64,000 bases of DNA from Corella eumyota (Eukaryota > Chordata > Ascidiacea > Phlebobranchia > Corellidae), in NCBI GenBank assembly GCA_963082875.1, contig OY720101.1, positions 11,989,671-12,053,670 of the forward strand. Reading direction: 5' to 3'. The notes beneath the pieces were generated by a model that saw only the letters and a list, made by a program, of their open reading frames with translations, had not been told where the DNA came from and ran no database searches. Positions within the stretch are counted from its first letter, which is position 1. Every line of letters starts with the position of its first letter. Made by a program: the position numbers and the translations under genes. This document shows positions 61,601 to 64,000 of this stretch, piece by piece.

Positions 61601-64000
61601 ACATCATTTGGTGACCTTAAGAAATAATATATAGTTGGCTAAAGCATTACGACATTTTAAACAAATAATTTAATTTTTACCTTCTGACTAAGCCGTCATC
61701 CCAAACACCAATTTTTAAGCCATGCTTTTTACCACAAATCTCTGCAACCTGCTGAAGGAAATACTCTTGCAGATCTTTGTAGCTGAAAGTAAAATTCAAG
61801 AGAATATAGAAAAAAATGGTTTTAATTATTTTTTAAATTTTTTAGAAACTTACGTGTGTGGAAATTCATCTGAGCTGTCAATCAATTTATTGCAGACTGG
61901 CGACTCCTCCCAAGAATGTGGAGCAACTTCATCTCCTCCTACATGGAAAGTCTGGAGAGGTTGGATGCCAGTGTGTAGTTCAATCAGTTGTGAGACAACA
62001 TGGTCAACAAACCTAAAAAAAAATTTTAATTTTAAAAAAAATTTAATTTTTTTTTAATTTTTTTTAAATAAAAAACTTACTTTAGTGTAGATTTCATACA
62101 TGGGTTCATCCCATTATTTCGATAATGTTGAACTGAAATCGCCTCCGATTTATCATTTAAATCATGTAATAAAAATTCCTCTGCTTTTTCTATATTACCT
62201 TCCTTCATATACCTTTCATACCTTTAAAATAATTAAAAAATATTTTTTTTAATTTAAAAAAAAAAAATAATTTGTGTCAAAATTTTTTACCTAATTTTCA
62301 TTGACTTAATTGCTGCATGTGAATGCCCAGGAATGTCAACTTCTGGTATTATTTCCATATGATAATCTGCAGCAACTTGGAGAATTTGTTTGTAATCGGA
62401 AACGCTGTAAAATCCACTTCCTGAAAATTTAAAATTTTTTTAAATAAAATAATAAGAGGTTTTTTTAAGGGATATTTTTTTTTATATTTTATCGGGTAAG
62501 GGTGTGCTGTTATGACGTGTTTGAAAAACGCCGGGCTCAAGGGCGAATAGTGTGGCTCGAACCCAAAACCTTTCTGCTCGTAGTCTGCTGTCATAACCGC
62601 TTAACCAAACTACCGGACTCAAAATCAAAAAAAATTAATTTACACATAAATATATAAATTATATACTGACCACTAGTGTCAGAAAATGGGCCAGAACCAA
62701 GTGCAGGAAACAAACATTCATTTTCATTTTCTGTATGTTTTCTGAAAAAATATAAAACTATTTTTAAAATGGTAAGTTAATCAGTTATTCTCAAATTAAA
62801 ATGAATAATTTAACCTGTTAGCGCCAACTTGAGTTAGCTCTGGTAAACCCGGTATTTCAATTCTCCATCCTTCATCATCAGTTAGATGTAGATGTAACTT
62901 GTTTAACTTATACATTGCCAATGCCTGCAAAATATTAAATTATCTGATAAAAAATTACACAAATGTCTCAAAAAATGTTTTTTTTTTAAACCTATCATTT
63001 AAATATTTGCCTTATAATTATTTATCAGCAATGTGGGAAGGTCGATTTTTCGTCTTTAACATGGAGTAACATTTTTAACCCAAACTTAGTTTCAAGTTGA
63101 CTTTGGCAATATAACCGACAGTGTGGTGTAGTGGTCAGAACACTTGGCTACAACACTATAGGGGGTCCTGGGTTTGATCCCCACTGACCTTAAGCTGCTA
63201 ATACGACTTACTCAAATATATATGTTTATATAAAAACTTATTGTTACCTTTATAATTTTAATCATTTCATCAGTTTTAATAAAATTCCTGGAGACATCAA
63301 TATGTAGCCCTCTATATTCATATCTAGGCGAATCCTGGTAATTTCAACATAAATTTAAATTAAAAATTTTTTGAAACTCAATTGAAAAAATATTTTAAAT
63401 CAAAAATGAAATAGAAATTGTAATATTACCTTAATATGAACTACTGGTAGAAACCCTTTATTATTTTGATGAAGTGAAAGTAGAGATTGTATTGCATAGA
63501 ACACACCAGCTGTTGTGCTAGCTGTTATTGTAAGTCTAAAAATCAAGAAATTCAATATCTTACAACTTTTGTTTTCCTCGATGTGGAAAAGTCAACTTCA
63601 TGACCCAAAGATAGAGTAACACCAGTTACCCTGACCCAGTCTCGAGTTGTCTTTGGCAGTTTAGGATATAATAGATTTATATTTGCCCAATAATTAAGTA
63701 GCTGATTAAATGCTGGCTCAGCAGGAGTTTAAACCAGTTATATCGCCTTACTTAAGGGCGCTACAGCATAAAAGCAGTGGCGATCGAAGTCAAAGCCTGT
63801 CATCTTTATTACAACCTAAATAGCTAAATTACTTATTTCTTTGGTAAATATTTTTATACTTTTTATTGTCAATCATTATTTCATAAGCTTCGTCAGGATT
63901 CGGAACTTCAGTTATTTTAGCTTTCATGAAATGAATTTGCTTCATTTCGGGACACCTTTCCTTTTCTTGGATAATTTTCATTCCAAATAACTCTGTAAAA
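58638..64000 (-). CDS. Chitobiase-type GH20 beta-N-acetylhexosaminidase, N-terminus beyond window
   Basis: Fourteen exons, in transcript order: 63860->64000, 63430-63535, 63248-63334, 62815-62924, 62671-62741, 62291-62420, 62081-62221, 61854-62012, 61681-61782, 61486-61615, 61232-61406, 60614-60780, 59780-59928, 58638-58821. They join in one frame (616 residues here). Catalytic GH20 landmarks: YEYRGLHIDVSRNF, KLHLHLTDDEGWRIEIPGLP, IIPEVDIPGHSHAA, and FHVGGDEV with the Asp-Glu pair. Then VWDDGL, WATRSVDEREVF, MQAELWSE, FAERAWHK, and FANMMGYKELPRL ... NYRMPPPGV. The last exon (FDGKNGLLLTSTYPGF ... DGDRKSRVVK) matches the C-terminal domain of bacterial chitobiases. The layout is closer to bacterial chitobiase than to lysosomal HEXA/HEXB. 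Role: removal of terminal GlcNAc from chitin-type oligosaccharides. Confidence 0.9.
59185..59245 (-). repeat. Possible fragment of the second SINE-like family
   Basis: CAAATAGTGTTGCTCAAACT and CAAAACCTTATGG resemble the B-box side of the short family seen at 62497-62620. Confidence 0.25.
59273..59547 (-). repeat. tRNA-derived SINE in the last hexosaminidase intron
   Basis: Reverse-orientation copy from TATATATCTTTATCCTCAAT to CTACACCACGCTGCTGG, with a small internal deletion near its 3' end. It helps make the last intron (58822-59779) the longest of the gene. Confidence 0.87.
60118..60228 (-). pseudogene. Chimeric duplicated exon inside the hexosaminidase gene
   Basis: Encodes ANWEQTENLNTVKE joined to SHNHLFSRIFAFAEKAWRS. 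The first half copies the start of the next exon (ATWEDMENLSKIKE), the second half copies the end of the previous exon (AHSQLFPRIIAFAERAWHK). It has an acceptor AG at 60229-60230, but at the place of the donor AAG|GTAAAA it reads AGTTTTGC. The nearby GT sites would break frame, while skipping it keeps frame exactly. Most likely a dead exon. Confidence 0.7.
60915..61168 (-). repeat. SINE with an internal duplication
   Basis: Reverse-orientation copy: AACCCAGTCTCGAGTTGC, then a duplicated block GCTGATTTAAGGCTGGCATA present twice about 40 bp apart, then the head complement ACTACACCCTGCTGCCGG. A plus-oriented fragment with a B box (GAGTTCAATTCCCACTG) lies just before, at about 60840-60890. Confidence 0.7.
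62497..62620 (-). repeat. Second tRNA-related SINE-like element
   Basis: GTGTGCTGTTATGACGTGTT, GGGCTCAAGGGCGAATAGTG, GTGGCTCGAACCCAAAACCT (B-box complement) and CTTAACCAAACTACCGGACT. Read on the minus strand it has a tRNA-like A box and B box spacing. Hexosaminidase intron. Confidence 0.5.
63022..63215. repeat. Two SINE fragments in opposite orientation
   Basis: 63022-63108 is a reversed SINE 3' part (TATCAGCAATGTGGGAAGGT ... TTTGGCAAT). 63113-63215 is a forward head (CGACAGTGTGGTGTAGTGGT ... GGTTTGATCCCCACTG). They are adjacent, forming a rearranged pair in a hexosaminidase intron. Confidence 0.65.
63570..63795 (-). repeat. tRNA-derived SINE, head truncated
   Basis: Reverse-orientation copy from TTTTCCTCGATGTGGAAAAG through CCAGTCTCGAGTTGTCTTTG to GGGCGCTACAGCATAAAAGC. 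The B-box side survives only in part. Hexosaminidase intron. Confidence 0.8.

Overview
The window looks like nuclear DNA of an ascidian tunicate (Ciona-like). It is strongly AT-rich, genes are split into many short exons by small introns, the introns carry many copies of a tRNA-derived SINE, and the proteins are recognisable deuterostome orthologues. The species call is inference, not seen directly.

Layout. 1-1869 (+): last four exons of a secreted trypsin-like serine protease, with a minisatellite in one intron. 2426-9854 (-): an 11-exon ATAD5/Elg1 gene (PCNA unloader). Its splice sites could be traced exon by exon and sum to an exact 888-codon frame. Its introns hold eight of the SINE copies. 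11368-39590 (-): a very large RNF213/mysterin gene with two AAA+ modules, a RING and an RZ-type zinc finger in one 5.6-kb exon, followed by about a dozen small C-terminal exons and preceded by about 40 small N-terminal ones. 40046-42774: a DNA transposon with about 0.5-kb terminal inverted repeats made of tandem subrepeats, a perfect 6-bp target duplication and two convergent, truncated ORFs. 43-55.6 kb: long non-coding tract with GC-richer islands and a striking set of TGACGTCA (CRE) palindromes. 55640-57367 (+): a two-exon gene for an unrecognised 442-residue, probably nuclear, protein. 58638 to beyond 64000 (-): a chitobiase-type GH20 beta-hexosaminidase lacking its N-terminal part here, with a fossil chimeric exon born from an internal tandem duplication.

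The genes are not an obvious pathway. ATAD5 and RNF213 lie head-to-tail on the same strand about 1.5 kb apart, with a SINE between. The unrecognised gene and the hexosaminidase converge tail-to-tail, as do the protease and ATAD5. The most novel objects are the two-ORF, array-ended transposon, the modular in-frame coiled-coil and micro-exons of RNF213, the CRE-palindrome cluster around the unrecognised gene, and the chimeric exon in the hexosaminidase.
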